Shown here one piece after another: positions 55,778 to 64,000 of a stretch of DNA of 64,000 nucleotides. The DNA is from Neobacillus pocheonensis. GTDB lineage: Bacteria > Bacillota > Bacilli > Bacillales > Cytobacillaceae. Position 1 is the stretch's first letter, and each line of letters starts with the position of its first letter. A model generated the notes under the pieces. The model was not told the origin of the DNA. It worked only from the letters and a program-made list of their open reading frames with translations, and made no database searches. The translations under genes and the position numbers were made by a program. The stretch spans positions 3,162,001 to 3,226,000 of the forward strand of contig JAMQCR010000001.1 of the NCBI GenBank assembly GCA_023702235.1, in the 5' to 3' direction.

Positions 55778-57800
55778 TCAGCCTTTTTTTTCTTTCCAAT
55801 TCTTTTCCCATTTATCCTTTTGTTTATTCCATTTTTCTTCCCACTTATTAATCACATTATTGAACTGCTCTTGAAAATTTTTCAAATTATCTTCTTTCGG
55901 CTTTTTCTTAATTAAAGAATCAATATGGGGAACATTAAATCTTTCAGCAGGTGTATTTTTTAGTGCTTCCTTCATTACTTGACGAAATATCATCGCAGCC
56001 CCCTCACTGCTAGTGGTCGTTAAATAGTGCTGTGCATCTGTTTTATCATAACCAACCCAAATGGCGCCTACTAATCGAGGGGTATAGCCAACAAACCATT
56101 GGTCCTTCACGCCATTGACACCCTTTATGGGGACTTGGGTAGACCCTGTTTTACCTGCAACATCCATGCCGGGGATATTCGCTCCTTTTCCTGTCCCTTG
56201 TTCCACAACGCCAAGTAGCATGGTAGTCATTTTGTTGGAAACTGCCTTCGTTGTGACCCGCTCCTTTTTCCCCTTCCAGTCCGCTACTATATTACCGTTC
56301 GCATCTATTATTTTCTTGATAACATGTGTTTTTACTTTTACACCGTTATTTGGAAAAACAGAAAAAGCCTCGGCATATTTATTGGCGATACACCTTTATG
56401 TAATCCACCTAAAGCAATCGATAAATTACGATCTGCACTATCTAATGGAATCCCAAACCGTTTAATGGAATCGAGCCCTTTATCAATACCAATTTCCTTT
56501 AACAACCAGACAGCTGAAACGTTTTTAGATTCCTTCACTGCCTCATACATAGGCACAACTCCTGCATATTGATGATCGTAATTACTTGGTTCATACTCAC
56601 CGAATTTCATCGGTTCGTCTTTTAACAAATCAGTAATCTTCCATCCTTCTTCTAAAGCTGGTGTATAGACAGATATCGGCTTAATTGAAGAACCTGGTTG
56701 AGCTTTTAACTGAGAACCTCGATTGTAGCCTCTAAAGATATGCTCTCCTCTCCCTCCAACTATGGCTCTCACTCCACCTGTTTTAGGATCAACTAAAACA
56801 CCACCACTTTGTACGAGTCGATCCTTTCCTTTTGGAAACAGACGATCGTTTTGATAGGTTTTTTCAATCGCGGTCTGCATTGTAGGATCAAGTTCTGTAT
56901 AAATATGGTATCCACCTGTTAAAAGATCATCCTGTGATAACTGATAATCATTGATTGCTTCATCTAATACTTGATCAACATAGTAAGGATATCTTCCTCG
57001 GAAAGGGTCTCCTCCTTTATCATTTAGAACTACGACCGCTTTTTCCTCTCGTTGAAATTGTTGATTTGTGATAAAGCCTTGATTTTTCATCCCTCGTAAT
57101 ACAACATTCCTTCTTACAATGGCTTTTTCTATATGATCATAAGGATTTAACGCTGAAGGTGCCTTGATTAAGCCTGCAAGCATGGCTGATTCGCTGATTG
57201 ATAGATCCTTAACATCTTTCCCAAAATATTTTCCTGCGGCCTGTTTAATTCCCCATGCACCATCTCCGAAATAAATTTGATTTAGATACATTTGGAGAAT
57301 TTCTTGTTTAGAATAGCGCTTTTCTATTTTCATTGCAAAAAAAACTTCATCAAGCTTTCTTTTAATTGTCTTTTGAGACGTCAGCAATGTATTTTTTACC
57401 AACTGCTGAGTAATTGTGCTTCCTCCTTCCACTTTTCCTCCAGCTGCTATGTCTCGAAACAATGCCCTAGCAGTTCCAATCAAATCAACTCCATTATGTT
57501 GATAAATCGACGGTCTTCAATGGCAACGACAGCATTTTTCATTGAGTTTGGAATCTGCTTGATTGAAACTCCTTCATTTTTATTAGCTGATACCTTACTT
57601 GCGACTTTCCCATTCACGTCATAAAATACAGTTGCTTGGGGGAGTTCAGCTTTAAATGAGGAGATATCCGCACCAGTTGAGAAAAGATGTAAAAAGCCAA
57701 ATAAGCCCAACACCATGGTTAATATGGAGAGCACCGTCACTTGGCTCATATGCCACCTTTTCCAATTTTTCCATACATCACCTTTAATTCTTTTCTTCAT
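55778..57800 (-). CDS. pbpF: Class A penicillin-binding protein, PbpF-like (two frame breaks)
   Basis: Bifunctional peptidoglycan synthase, 674 aa after repair. A cytoplasmic basic tip and one span (VTVLSILTMVLGLFGFLHLF) precede the glycosyltransferase domain (AIEDRRF, GGSTITQQLVKN, KIEKRYSKQEILQMYLNQIY). The transpeptidase domain has QPGSSIKP with the active Ser, SKNVSA and KTGST. The tail is Lys/Trp-rich with repeats (KWEEKWNKQKDKWEKNWK). Breaks: 57504-57506 (TTT needs TTTT, giving RRFYQHNGVDLIG) and 56372-56374 (ATGCCG needs ATGGCCG, giving NMAEAFSVFPNNG). ATG 57800 follows AGGAGG. Confidence 0.92.
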
Positions 57801-57985
57801 AGTGCCTCCTAATGTAGAAAATTCCAAATGGAAGACATCATATTCTTAACTCTTTCAAGAATAATTTTTAATAAAAGCTACTTGAAATCATTAATTTAAG
57901 TTAAATTTAACTTAGTTTGAGCAAAAATTGGAAAATAATCCAGTAGTAGGGATTACATTGACGGGACAATTAATCATAAAAGAGG

Positions 57986-58056
57986 ATTTCTACAAATTAG
58001 GGAACTTTATTTACAAATTTTCAATTTTATTTACAGATTTCAGTAACTTATTTACA
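57986..58056. repeat. Four helically phased direct repeats upstream of pbpF
   Basis: TTATTTACA occurs exactly at 58007-58015, 58027-58035 and 58048-58056, with a degenerate fourth copy (ATTTCTACA) at 57986-57994. Intervals are 21, 20 and 21 bases, about two helical turns. On the minus strand the unit is TGTAAATAA. It lies between the XRE regulator terminator and the pbpF start, so it could be an operator array for pbpF. No known consensus recognised. Confidence 0.7.
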
Positions 58057-58077
58057 AAAATTCCTTTTCCAACAAAA

Positions 58078-58097
58078 AAAGACGGAAAACCGTCTTT
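58078..58097 (-). terminator. Terminator after the XRE regulator gene
   Basis: AAAGACGG and CCGTCTTT form an 8-bp stem around four bases; the minus strand continues TTTTGTTGG. Confidence 0.85.
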
Positions 58098-58109
58098 TTC
58101 CTGCTTTCA

Positions 58110-58568
58110 CTATTTTTCACTGTTCATCAATTCTTTAAAACGCAGCCTAGAAAGTTTTTCATCAAAGCTACTAAAGATTCGGTAATTTTTTTCATCTAAG
58201 ATTCGAAAATGTTTACTGAGGATATTTTGCTGAAGAATAAATCCATTTTTCTTAGATAAGGATCTCCACCAAACTTGGCCGCCAAGCGTTTTGCTTTTAG
58301 GGAAATCAATTCCTTCACGGGCTACCGTTTCTAATACTTCAAGAGGTTCGTTTCCAAATAAAAATTGGACGGTTTCCGTTTCCCTAAAAAGAGCACATAT
58401 CGATACTGTAGTAGACCAGTTGGCAAGAACTCTTCCTTTTTCAATTTGCACGAGCGTTTTCTTTGATACACCAATAATTTCTGCCATTTTATCTTGTGTA
58501 TATCCTGCTTCCGCACGGATCAATCGAAGCTTTTCAGAAATTTTTAAAATAATTTCATCTCTGGTCAC
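58110..58568 (-). CDS. XRE-family transcriptional regulator
   Basis: 152 aa. The N-terminal HTH (residues 8-62) reads KLRLIRAEAGYTQDKMAEII then GVSKKTLVQIEKGR, a standard Cro/CI fold. The C-terminal 90 residues contain GQVWWRSLSKKNGFILQQN and no sensor domain I can name. It precedes the phased repeats and pbpF on the same strand, so it may act on them, but a terminator separates the genes. Confidence 0.85.
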   Translation of the reverse strand: MTRDEIILKISEKLRLIRAEAGYTQDKMAEIIGVSKKTLVQIEKGRVLANWSTTVSICALFRETETVQFLFGNEPLEVLETVAREGIDFPKSKTLGGQVWWRSLSKKNGFILQQNILSKHFRILDEKNYRIFSSFDEKLSRLRFKELMNSEK

Positions 58569-58653
58569 TTAGAGCCCTTCCTTCAATCAAATCTAGTGTA
58601 ATTTTACACAAAGTTTCACCACTTTTTAAAGTCACTAAACCTTTATCAAAAAT

Positions 58654-58684
58654 AAACACTGCTACTTTAGAGATAGCAGTGTTT
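58654..58684 (-). terminator. Terminator of the feo operon
   Basis: AAACACTGCTA and TAGCAGTGTTT form an 11-bp stem; the minus strand continues ATTTTTGATAA. It lies just past the last feo gene. Confidence 0.87.
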
Positions 58685-58692
58685 CCTTAAGC

Positions 58693-58848
58693 TTATTTTA
58701 ACTGTGGTGGAATACTGCACCCGCTGGAACAGGAATTTTTCAACTCACATGCAGCACATTTTCCTTTTTTCGATTTATTAATAAATTTTATTAAAGCCCA
58801 AGCGGCGTAACCAAAAATAGCAACGCCTATAACAATGCTGGCAATCAT
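58693..58848 (-). CDS. FeoB-associated Cys-rich membrane protein
   Basis: 51 aa with one N-terminal membrane span (MIASIVIGVAIFGYAAWALI), a basic stretch (NKSKKGK), then four cysteines (CAACELKNSCSSGC). This matches the small Cys-rich protein commonly found after feoB. GAGGTGGAATCC precedes the ATG at 58848, 21 bases past the feoB stop. It probably helps ferrous iron uptake. Confidence 0.88.
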   Translation of the reverse strand: MIASIVIGVAIFGYAAWALIKFINKSKKGKCAACELKNSCSSGCSIPPQLK

Positions 58849-58869
58849 GGATTCCACCTCTGTTAAGAA

Positions 58870-60871
58870 TTATACGAGTCCGAACAGCTTACCACCCTGA
58901 TAAATCACTAAACTAAGAATATAGGCAATGGTAAGCGCATAACCAATTGAAAAAGCTGTCCATTTTTTAGAGCCGGTTTCTTTATAGATTGTTGCTACCG
59001 TTGCCAAACATGGAATATACAACAGAATGAAAACCATGAAGCTGTAAGCAGCAAGTGGAGTGAAATAATGTGACAATAAACCTTGTAAGCTGGCATCATT
59101 AGGCGCGAAATAGATAATATTCATAGTAGAAATGATTGCTTCTTTTGCTAAAAACCCTGTTATTAAAGAAGCAGCAGCCTGCCATGTACCAAATCCAATT
59201 GGTTTTAATATTGGAGCTAGGATATTTCCTATTGACGCTAAATAGCTATGATCCATGTCCACCTTTAACCCATTTGGTCCTACATAAGATAAAAGCCAGA
59301 TAAAGACCGAACCTGCAAAAATAAATGTGCCGGCTTTTCGCACAAATCCTTTCCCTTTATCCCAAGTACTTCTCCAGAGCGACTGAAACTGTGGGAGTCG
59401 ATATGGCGGAAGCTCGATAACAAATAATGATGTTTCAGATTTTAATAAAGTGGTAGAAAAAATCTTTGCTAATATTAATGCCACAACAATACCGAGAACA
59501 TATAGACTAAGAACAATAAATGCTTTATGGCCTGCAAAAAATCCTCCTACAAATAATGCATATACAGGTAAGCGTGCCGAACATGACATTAGCGGTGTTA
59601 ATAGGATGGTTAATAACCTTTCACGCGGTGTTTCAATTGTTCTAGCAGCCATTATTCCAGGCACGTTACAGCCAAAACCAATCATCATCGGAATAAAAGC
59701 TTTACCGTTTAATCCTACCGATTCCATAATCCGATCCATTACCAGCGCGACGCGAGCCATGTATCCGGAATCCTCTAATAAAGATATAAAGAAGAATAAA
59801 ATAAAAATCTGCGGCACAAACACAAGAACACCGCCAACTCCGGCTACTAATCCTTGAAGAATTAAGTCATGAATGAAACCTGAAGCATGAACTAAACTTA
59901 GAATTTTTTCGATTATTCCCGTTACCGGCCAGTTATCAATGAATCTAAAGCATTGGATAAGGGGGTTCCAAGCCAATCAAATGTCAACATAAACATGCAA
60001 TACATTAGCAGTAGAAAAATCGGCATCCCTAAATAACGATTGGTTACAATGCCGTCTACTTTTTCTGATAATGGAACAATCGCATCTTTTTTTGTAATGG
60101 CTCTGAAAGAATTCTTCCAATAACTTCTTTTCTCTTTAAATAGATGAAGTTTGAAAGTGACTTTACCCCAAACCGATTGGTCAACTTTGATTCAAGATCA
60201 GAAAAAATAATGTCCAGTTTTTTTGGGTCTGCAATTCCTGATAAGTATTGTTTCACATATTCATTTCCTTCAAACCATTGAAGGGCAAGCCATCTTGAAG
60301 AATGTTCGGTATCCGCATTAATCTCCCCGGTTAGGGCTGTAATTGCTTCTTCGATTTCTTCCCCATAAAAAATGAGTTCTTTTTGTTTGGTTTGGAAGAA
60401 TTCTGACGAAATAACCTCTACTAGTTTATCGCATCCCTTGCCACTTCTAGCTACAACAGGAACGACAGGCACCCCAAGAATATTAGAAAGCTTGTGAGCG
60501 TCGATATGAATCCCGCGATTTTTTGCCACATCTATCATGTTTAAACCAATAAGAGCAGGTTTATCAAATTCAAGTAATTGGAGTGTCAAATGTAAATTGC
60601 GTTCCAATTGTGAAGCATCTAATATATTTAGTAATCGATCAACCGGTTCATTTAAAAAGAAGGAAGTAACGACTCCTTCATCCTTTGATAACGGGTTTAG
60701 CGTATAAACACCGGGCAAATCAATTAATCTACCAATGTTATTTCTAAAAACCCCAACCTTCTTTTCGACGGTGACGCCGCTCCAGTTACCAACATACTCA
60801 TAGGAACCTGTTAGATTATTAAACAATGAAGTTTTCCCGGTATTAGGATTTCCAATAAGAGCGATTTCCAT
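58870..60871 (-). CDS. feoB: Ferrous iron transporter FeoB (two frame breaks)
   Basis: GTPase-coupled membrane Fe(II) importer, 667 aa after repair, close to B. subtilis FeoB. The G domain has [12 protein letters not shown] (G1), [10 protein letters not shown] (G3) and LNMIDVAK (G4). The membrane domain has the paired gate motifs ([33 protein letters not shown]). Breaks: about 60112 (one A short in GGAAGAATTC) and 59942 (one T short in TTAGATTC). The connecting stretch between the breaks ([20 protein letters not shown]) is intact in the third frame. Starts within the feoA stop (TAATG). Confidence 0.94.
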
Positions 60872-61095
60872 TATATTCTCTCCACCTCAATTTGATCAGC
60901 TTCTTTACGGCGTATTCCGACACACTGACCGCAAGACTCAATCATGATGGGGCCACCAAATGGCATCACACATTTTACACAAACTTCTGATCCTTCAGTA
61001 ATTCCTAAGTCAAGTAAACGTCGTTGAACAAGGTGACCAACATGTGAAATGTCAATAATTTTCCCCTTATCCCCTGCTTTTAACAAACCAAACAT
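60871..61095 (-). CDS. feoA: FeoA family protein
   Basis: Small SH3-like protein that works with FeoB, 74 aa from the ATG at 61095 (AAGGGTGAT upstream). LKAGDKGKIIDISHVG, RRLLDLGITEGSEVCV and GQCVGIRRKEADQIEVE are typical FeoA segments. It is first in feoA-feoB-Cys-rich protein and lies directly behind a Fur box. Confidence 0.93.
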   Translation of the reverse strand: MFGLLKAGDKGKIIDISHVGHLVQRRLLDLGITEGSEVCVKCVMPFGGPIMIESCGQCVGIRRKEADQIEVERI

Positions 61096-61121
61096 GTATA
61101 TCACCCTTTATTCATCTTAAT

Positions 61122-61136
61122 TGAGAATGATTATCT
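61122..61136. promoter_or_regulatory. Fur box of the feo operon
   Basis: TGAGAATGATTATCT matches 13 of 15 positions of the 7-1-7 Fur consensus TGATAATNATTATCA. It lies 27 bases before the feoA start, so iron-bound Fur would repress the operon. Confidence 0.85.
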
Positions 61137-61422
61137 TTCTTTATAAAATCATTTTAACATTAAATACAAGCGTTATGCACATAGAATTTGTGACAAAAGT
61201 TCGAAAATACTTCGGTTTCTCATTAATTATTTTAATAAGAGGAAATGCTTGGACCGCGTTCGTTTTAACCGATAAAATACTAATTAGAAAATGGCGGCTG
61301 TTGAATATCTCTTTATCAAATAATGAAAAATTGATTTTTAGATAAATTTATAAAGGATTTTTTCCTTTTATCAGCGAATTATCTTGGTTATGAGTTTTCT
61401 AATACCATAGGGGGAAAACAGC

Positions 61423-62559
61423 ATGTTTACGGAAAAACAAACAGATTTAATTTCTTTTTTTGAAAAGAATAAAGAAAGCTTACTATTGGAATGGGAACAA
61501 TTAATTATTATTGCAAATGGGGACCCATATAGAGAAAAAATTCGCGATAACGCTGAAGCACTTTTTAATGTCATCCTTACTATGCATAAAATAACTGAAC
61601 AAGAGCTTTTAGACATTATCCAAAAGTTAGCGATAGAAATATCAGAAGAAAGAGTCATCGCCGACATTAATATGGGGGACTTCGTTTATAATGTCAATCT
61701 TGGAAGAACAGTTTTATACAATTATTTTAGTAAAACTAGTCTGGAATGGAATGAATTACAACAATCAATAAACAAAATAAATTTTTGTTTTGATAAATTC
61801 CTCTTCTATGCTGTTTCCCATTTTACAGAAGCAAAGAATAAAATCATTGAAGAAAAGACAATGGTGATTGACTCTACTCATCAGGACCGACTAACACTTC
61901 TTGGGCAAATGACATCAAGTTTTATTCATGAGTTTAGAAACCCACTCACCTCCATTCAGGGATTTATCCAATTACTGAAAGCTGATTATCCACATATGAG
62001 ATATTTAGATATCATATCAAGTGAGCTTGATCAGCTTAATTTTCGAATTTCTCAATTCTTACTTTTATCTAAAAAAGAATTAATTGGAAAAGAGAGGGAT
62101 CATTTTAAACTAAACAAGCTCATTGATGAGGTATTAAATTTTCTTTATCCAAGCATTTTGGACGGAAAAGTAAAAATAAAAAAAGAATTAATTGAAGATA
62201 TAACACTAAATGGATATGCTGATGAAATTAGACAGGTCTTTATCAATATCATATTTAATGCGATTGATGTCCTAAACCATGACCGAAATCCCAACCCAAC
62301 AGTTGAAATTAATAGTTGGTTGGAAAATGATCAGCAAATAAAAATTACCATTTCGAACAATGGAACGATGATACCAGCCGAAATACGGAAAACTATTTTC
62401 GAGCCTTTCTTTACCACAAAAAAACTAGGTACAGGCCTTGGCTTGTTTGTGTGTAAAGAAATTATTGAAAAACATAAAGGTGAATTATCCTGTCTCTCCA
62501 CTCCTGAAAAAACCACTTTTTCAATCACCTTACCTGTGCCCGCGAGCTACGGTGATTGA
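61423..62559 (+). CDS. HisK_N (globin-like) sensor histidine kinase
   Basis: 378-aa cytosolic kinase with no membrane span. Residues 5-140 (DLISFFEKNKESLLLEWEQL, EISEERVIADINMGDFVYNV) resemble the HisK_N domain, the haem-less globin-like sensor seen in Bacillus sporulation kinases such as BA2291. The phospho-acceptor is His169 in SFIHEFRNPLTSIQGF. ATPase boxes: INIIFNAIDVL (N), then EPFFTTKKLGTGLGLFVCKE (F/G). No response regulator is adjacent, as for orphan kinases feeding Spo0F. AGGGGG precedes the ATG; the 290-base gap before it shows nothing beyond the Fur box. Confidence 0.85.
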   Translation: MFTEKQTDLISFFEKNKESLLLEWEQLIIIANGDPYREKIRDNAEALFNVILTMHKITEQELLDIIQKLAIEISEERVIADINMGDFVYNVNLGRTVLYNYFSKTSLEWNELQQSINKINFCFDKFLFYAVSHFTEAKNKIIEEKTMVIDSTHQDRLTLLGQMTSSFIHEFRNPLTSIQGFIQLLKADYPHMRYLDIISSELDQLNFRISQFLLLSKKELIGKERDHFKLNKLIDEVLNFLYPSILDGKVKIKKELIEDITLNGYADEIRQVFINIIFNAIDVLNHDRNPNPTVEINSWLENDQQIKITISNNGTMIPAEIRKTIFEPFFTTKKLGTGLGLFVCKEIIEKHKGELSCLSTPEKTTFSITLPVPASYGD

Positions 62560-62586
62560 TATTATTTAAATGATAGCAACTAAAAG

Positions 62587-62614
62587 AGGCTGACCCAATA
62601 CTTTGAGTCAACCT
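62587..62614 (+). terminator. Terminator after the sensor kinase
   Basis: AGGCTGAC and GTCAACCT pair with one mismatch, followed by TTTTTT on the plus strand. Confidence 0.75.
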
Positions 62615-62696
62615 TTTTTTAATTCCCCCATTTAAACCTTCCTGACCATGATGCATATGATGTATTAAAAAATTATTTTTATCAGGAGAATAGTCA

Positions 62697-63251
62697 ATGT
62701 TTACATTAAAAGTTGATAAGGAAATTGAGTTACAATTATTTCAAATCCAACACTCACTTAAACTTTTCCAGCTAATTGAAACAAACCGAAATCATTTACG
62801 TGAATGGCTGCCATGGATTGATAATATGACCTCTCCATTTCATTTAGAGTCTATTATTCCTTTGTGGTTAACACAATTTGCTGAAAATAACGGGTTAAAC
62901 GTTGGAATCCTTTATAAAGGAGAGCTCGTTGGCTCCATTGGCTTACACCAAATGGATTGGCATAATAGCAATGTAAGTATAGGATACTATCTTGGAAAAA
63001 ATGCAGAAGGTCATGGAATTATGACAAGATCCGTTCAAGCCTTGTTAAACTATTCTTTTTTTCAATTAGGTTTTAATCGAGTCGAAATCCGCTGCGGTGA
63101 GAAAAACAAAAAAAGCCGCGCAATTCCTGAGCGGCTACGCTTTGTAAGAGAAGGAAAAATCAGGGACGGAGAAAAATTACATGGTCGGTTTCATGACCTT
63201 ATAGTTTACAGCATGCTCGCACGTGACTGGAATGGATCCGCTACTTATTAA
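62697..63251 (+). CDS. RimJ/RimL-type GNAT N-acetyltransferase
   Basis: 184 aa. The N-terminus (LFQLIETNRNHLREWLPWID) is characteristic of the RimL/YdaF branch that acetylates protein N-termini or small amines. SIGYYLGKNAEGHGIMTRS is the acetyl-CoA loop region, GFNRVEIRCGEKNKKSRAIP and ERLRFVREG follow. AGGAG precedes the ATG. It is a separate unit with terminators on both sides. Substrate unknown. Confidence 0.9.
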   Translation: MFTLKVDKEIELQLFQIQHSLKLFQLIETNRNHLREWLPWIDNMTSPFHLESIIPLWLTQFAENNGLNVGILYKGELVGSIGLHQMDWHNSNVSIGYYLGKNAEGHGIMTRSVQALLNYSFFQLGFNRVEIRCGEKNKKSRAIPERLRFVREGKIRDGEKLHGRFHDLIVYSMLARDWNGSATY

Positions 63252-63289
63252 TGCCCCTTGACATTTCCCCTCCTTCTTATCAATCCCCT

Positions 63290-63312
63290 AAAGCTGCCTG
63301 AATGGCAGCTTT
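63290..63312 (+). terminator. Terminator after the acetyltransferase gene
   Basis: AAAGCTGCC and GGCAGCTTT form a 9-bp stem followed by TTAAATTTTTTT. Confidence 0.85.
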
Positions 63313-63411
63313 TTAAATTTTTTTTTCATTAATTTGCTCACAAATACTTTTTTTGAAATAATAGTAGGTAAAGTTTCTAATAAACAGTCAAGTAGAAAGT
63401 GAAAATAGGGA

Positions 63412-63467
63412 TATAATGTATACACAGAGAAAATTGTAAGTGAGGTGGCAGCCTTACCCTTTGTAAG
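63412..63467 (+). promoter_or_regulatory. Promoter and possible hairpin switch before the CNNM gene
   Basis: TATAAT at 63412-63417 is a likely -10; the -35 is weak. In the short leader GTAAG (63436-63440) can pair with CTTAC (63453-63457), while CCTTAC (63452-63457) can instead pair with GTAAGG (63463-63468), covering the ribosome-binding site AAGGTGG. The two hairpins exclude each other. This may be chance in so short a leader. Confidence 0.35.
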
Positions 63468-63474
63468 GTGGTAA

Positions 63475-64000
63475 ATGATTTGGATGAATATAGCTTTAAT
63501 TGCTATTCTAATTGCCTTTACAGCATTTTTTGTTTCATCAGAATTTGCGATGATAAAGGTGCGGACAACTCGGATCGATCAATTACTATCCGAAGGAAAT
63601 GAAAAAGCAGAAGCTGCCAAGAAGGTTTTATCTAATTTAGATGGCTATCTATCGGCAACGCAGGTAGGTATAACGATTATTTCATTAATATTAGGCTGGC
63701 TAGGTGAGCCCACGATTAGAAAGCTGCTTGAACCCATTTTTGACGGGATTGAATTACCTATATCTTTAAAACAGGTCCTCTCCTTTATTATCGCCTTTTT
63801 AATTATTACATTTTTCAATGTAGTTATTGGAGAATTATCTCCAAAAACCATTGCAATTCAAAAGGCTGAGGAAATCATATTGCTTTTTGCACCAGCTCTT
63901 ATTTTGTTTCATAAATTGATGTATCCATTTATTTGGGTTCTGAATCGGTCCGCAAGATTTGTAACCGGACTCTTTGGCCTTAAAGCAGCTTCAGATCATG
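63475..64000 (+). CDS. CNNM/CorC-family membrane protein (C-terminus beyond window)
   Basis: N-terminal 175 residues of a CNNM (DUF21) transporter-like protein, related to Bacillus YhdP/YrkA-type proteins linked to magnesium efflux or resistance. MIWMNIALIAILIAFTAFF begins the first span; SSEFAMIKVRTTRI, GYLSATQVGITIISLILGWL then GEPTI, and FNVVIGELSPKTIAIQKAE are diagnostic. CBS and CorC domains would lie beyond the window. AAGGTGG precedes ATG 63475; ATG 63484 is an alternative. Confidence 0.92.
   Translation, partial: MIWMNIALIAILIAFTAFFVSSEFAMIKVRTTRIDQLLSEGNEKAEAAKKVLSNLDGYLSATQVGITIISLILGWLGEPTIRKLLEPIFDGIELPISLKQVLSFIIAFLIITFFNVVIGELSPKTIAIQKAEEIILLFAPALILFHKLMYPFIWVLNRSARFVTGLFGLKAASDH

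Noticed and set aside
58870..60871. feoB as a pseudogene or separate feoB1/feoB2 genes
   Set aside because: The stretch between the two open pieces is coding in the third frame with conserved FeoB sequence; two one-base deletions explain everything.
61121..61345. Open frame of 74 codons between the Fur box and the kinase
   Set aside because: Begins inside the Fur box, has no ribosome-binding site, and its composition looks like translated AT-rich spacer.
1..64000. CRISPR array, prophage, transposase or restriction/defence island
   Set aside because: No regularly spaced identical repeats with spacers, no integrase or transposase motifs and no defence-type proteins were seen; gene content is core Bacillus.

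Overview
The window is AT-rich chromosomal DNA from a spore-forming member of the Bacillaceae (Bacillus sensu lato). The evidence is a complete gerP spore-coat operon, an alpha/beta-type SASP gene, YhaL, YjcZ, YheC/YheD, ComK, ScoC, EcsABC and PrsA homologues, and a gene order that largely follows the yhe-yha-hem-yhf-yhj-addAB-gerP stretch of Bacillus subtilis with local rearrangements. No rRNA, tRNA, CRISPR array, prophage or insertion sequence was recognised.

Layout. 0-1.4 kb: a CpaF/TadA-type secretion/pilus ATPase, cut by the window edge, behind a c-di-GMP-I (GEMM) riboswitch with a readable terminator/antiterminator. 1.5-3.6 kb: gerPABCDEF behind a sigma-K-like promoter. 3.6-10.9 kb: addBA recombination nuclease. 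11-15.8 kb: signal peptidase, an LCP ligase, YhjD-like, comK, YhzC (IDEAL domain) and YhfN protease. 16-19.5 kb: lcfB with a perfect FadR operator, lplJ and yhfI. 19.6-23.1 kb: hemEHY haem operon. 23.4-28.1 kb: hmoB, yhaA and ecsABC. 28.1-28.7 kb: a gene-free stretch with three direct repeats. 28.7-33 kb: hit, trpP, scoC, yhaI, small membrane proteins, prsA and yhaL. 33-45.1 kb: yhaM, yhaN-yhaO, yhaP-yhaQ, YhzD-like, yhaR, a ligase gene remnant, hemZ, yhaX and yheA. 45.3-50.4 kb: four consecutive YheC/YheD-type ATP-grasp genes, again behind a sigma-K-like promoter. 50.4-55.4 kb: small proteins, a PucR/CdaR-type regulator, msmX, a Cys-rich protein, SASP and fumC. 55.5-61.1 kb: a micro-ORF, pbpF, phased repeats, an XRE regulator and a Fur-controlled feoAB module. 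61.4-64 kb: a HisK_N sensor kinase, a GNAT acetyltransferase and a CNNM-domain protein cut by the window edge.

Sequence quality matters for reading this window. I found 22 reading-frame breaks in 18 otherwise well-conserved genes. Almost all are restored by adding one base to a short homopolymer, and the repaired lengths match the families I know. I therefore treat them as probable sequencing or assembly errors and annotate full-length genes, flagging each break.

The points most worth a second look are the riboswitch-controlled ATPase with an altered His box, the expanded ATP-grasp operon under a predicted mother-cell promoter, four helically phased repeats in front of pbpF, and the 3' remnant of an acyl-CoA ligase gene with its terminator still attached.
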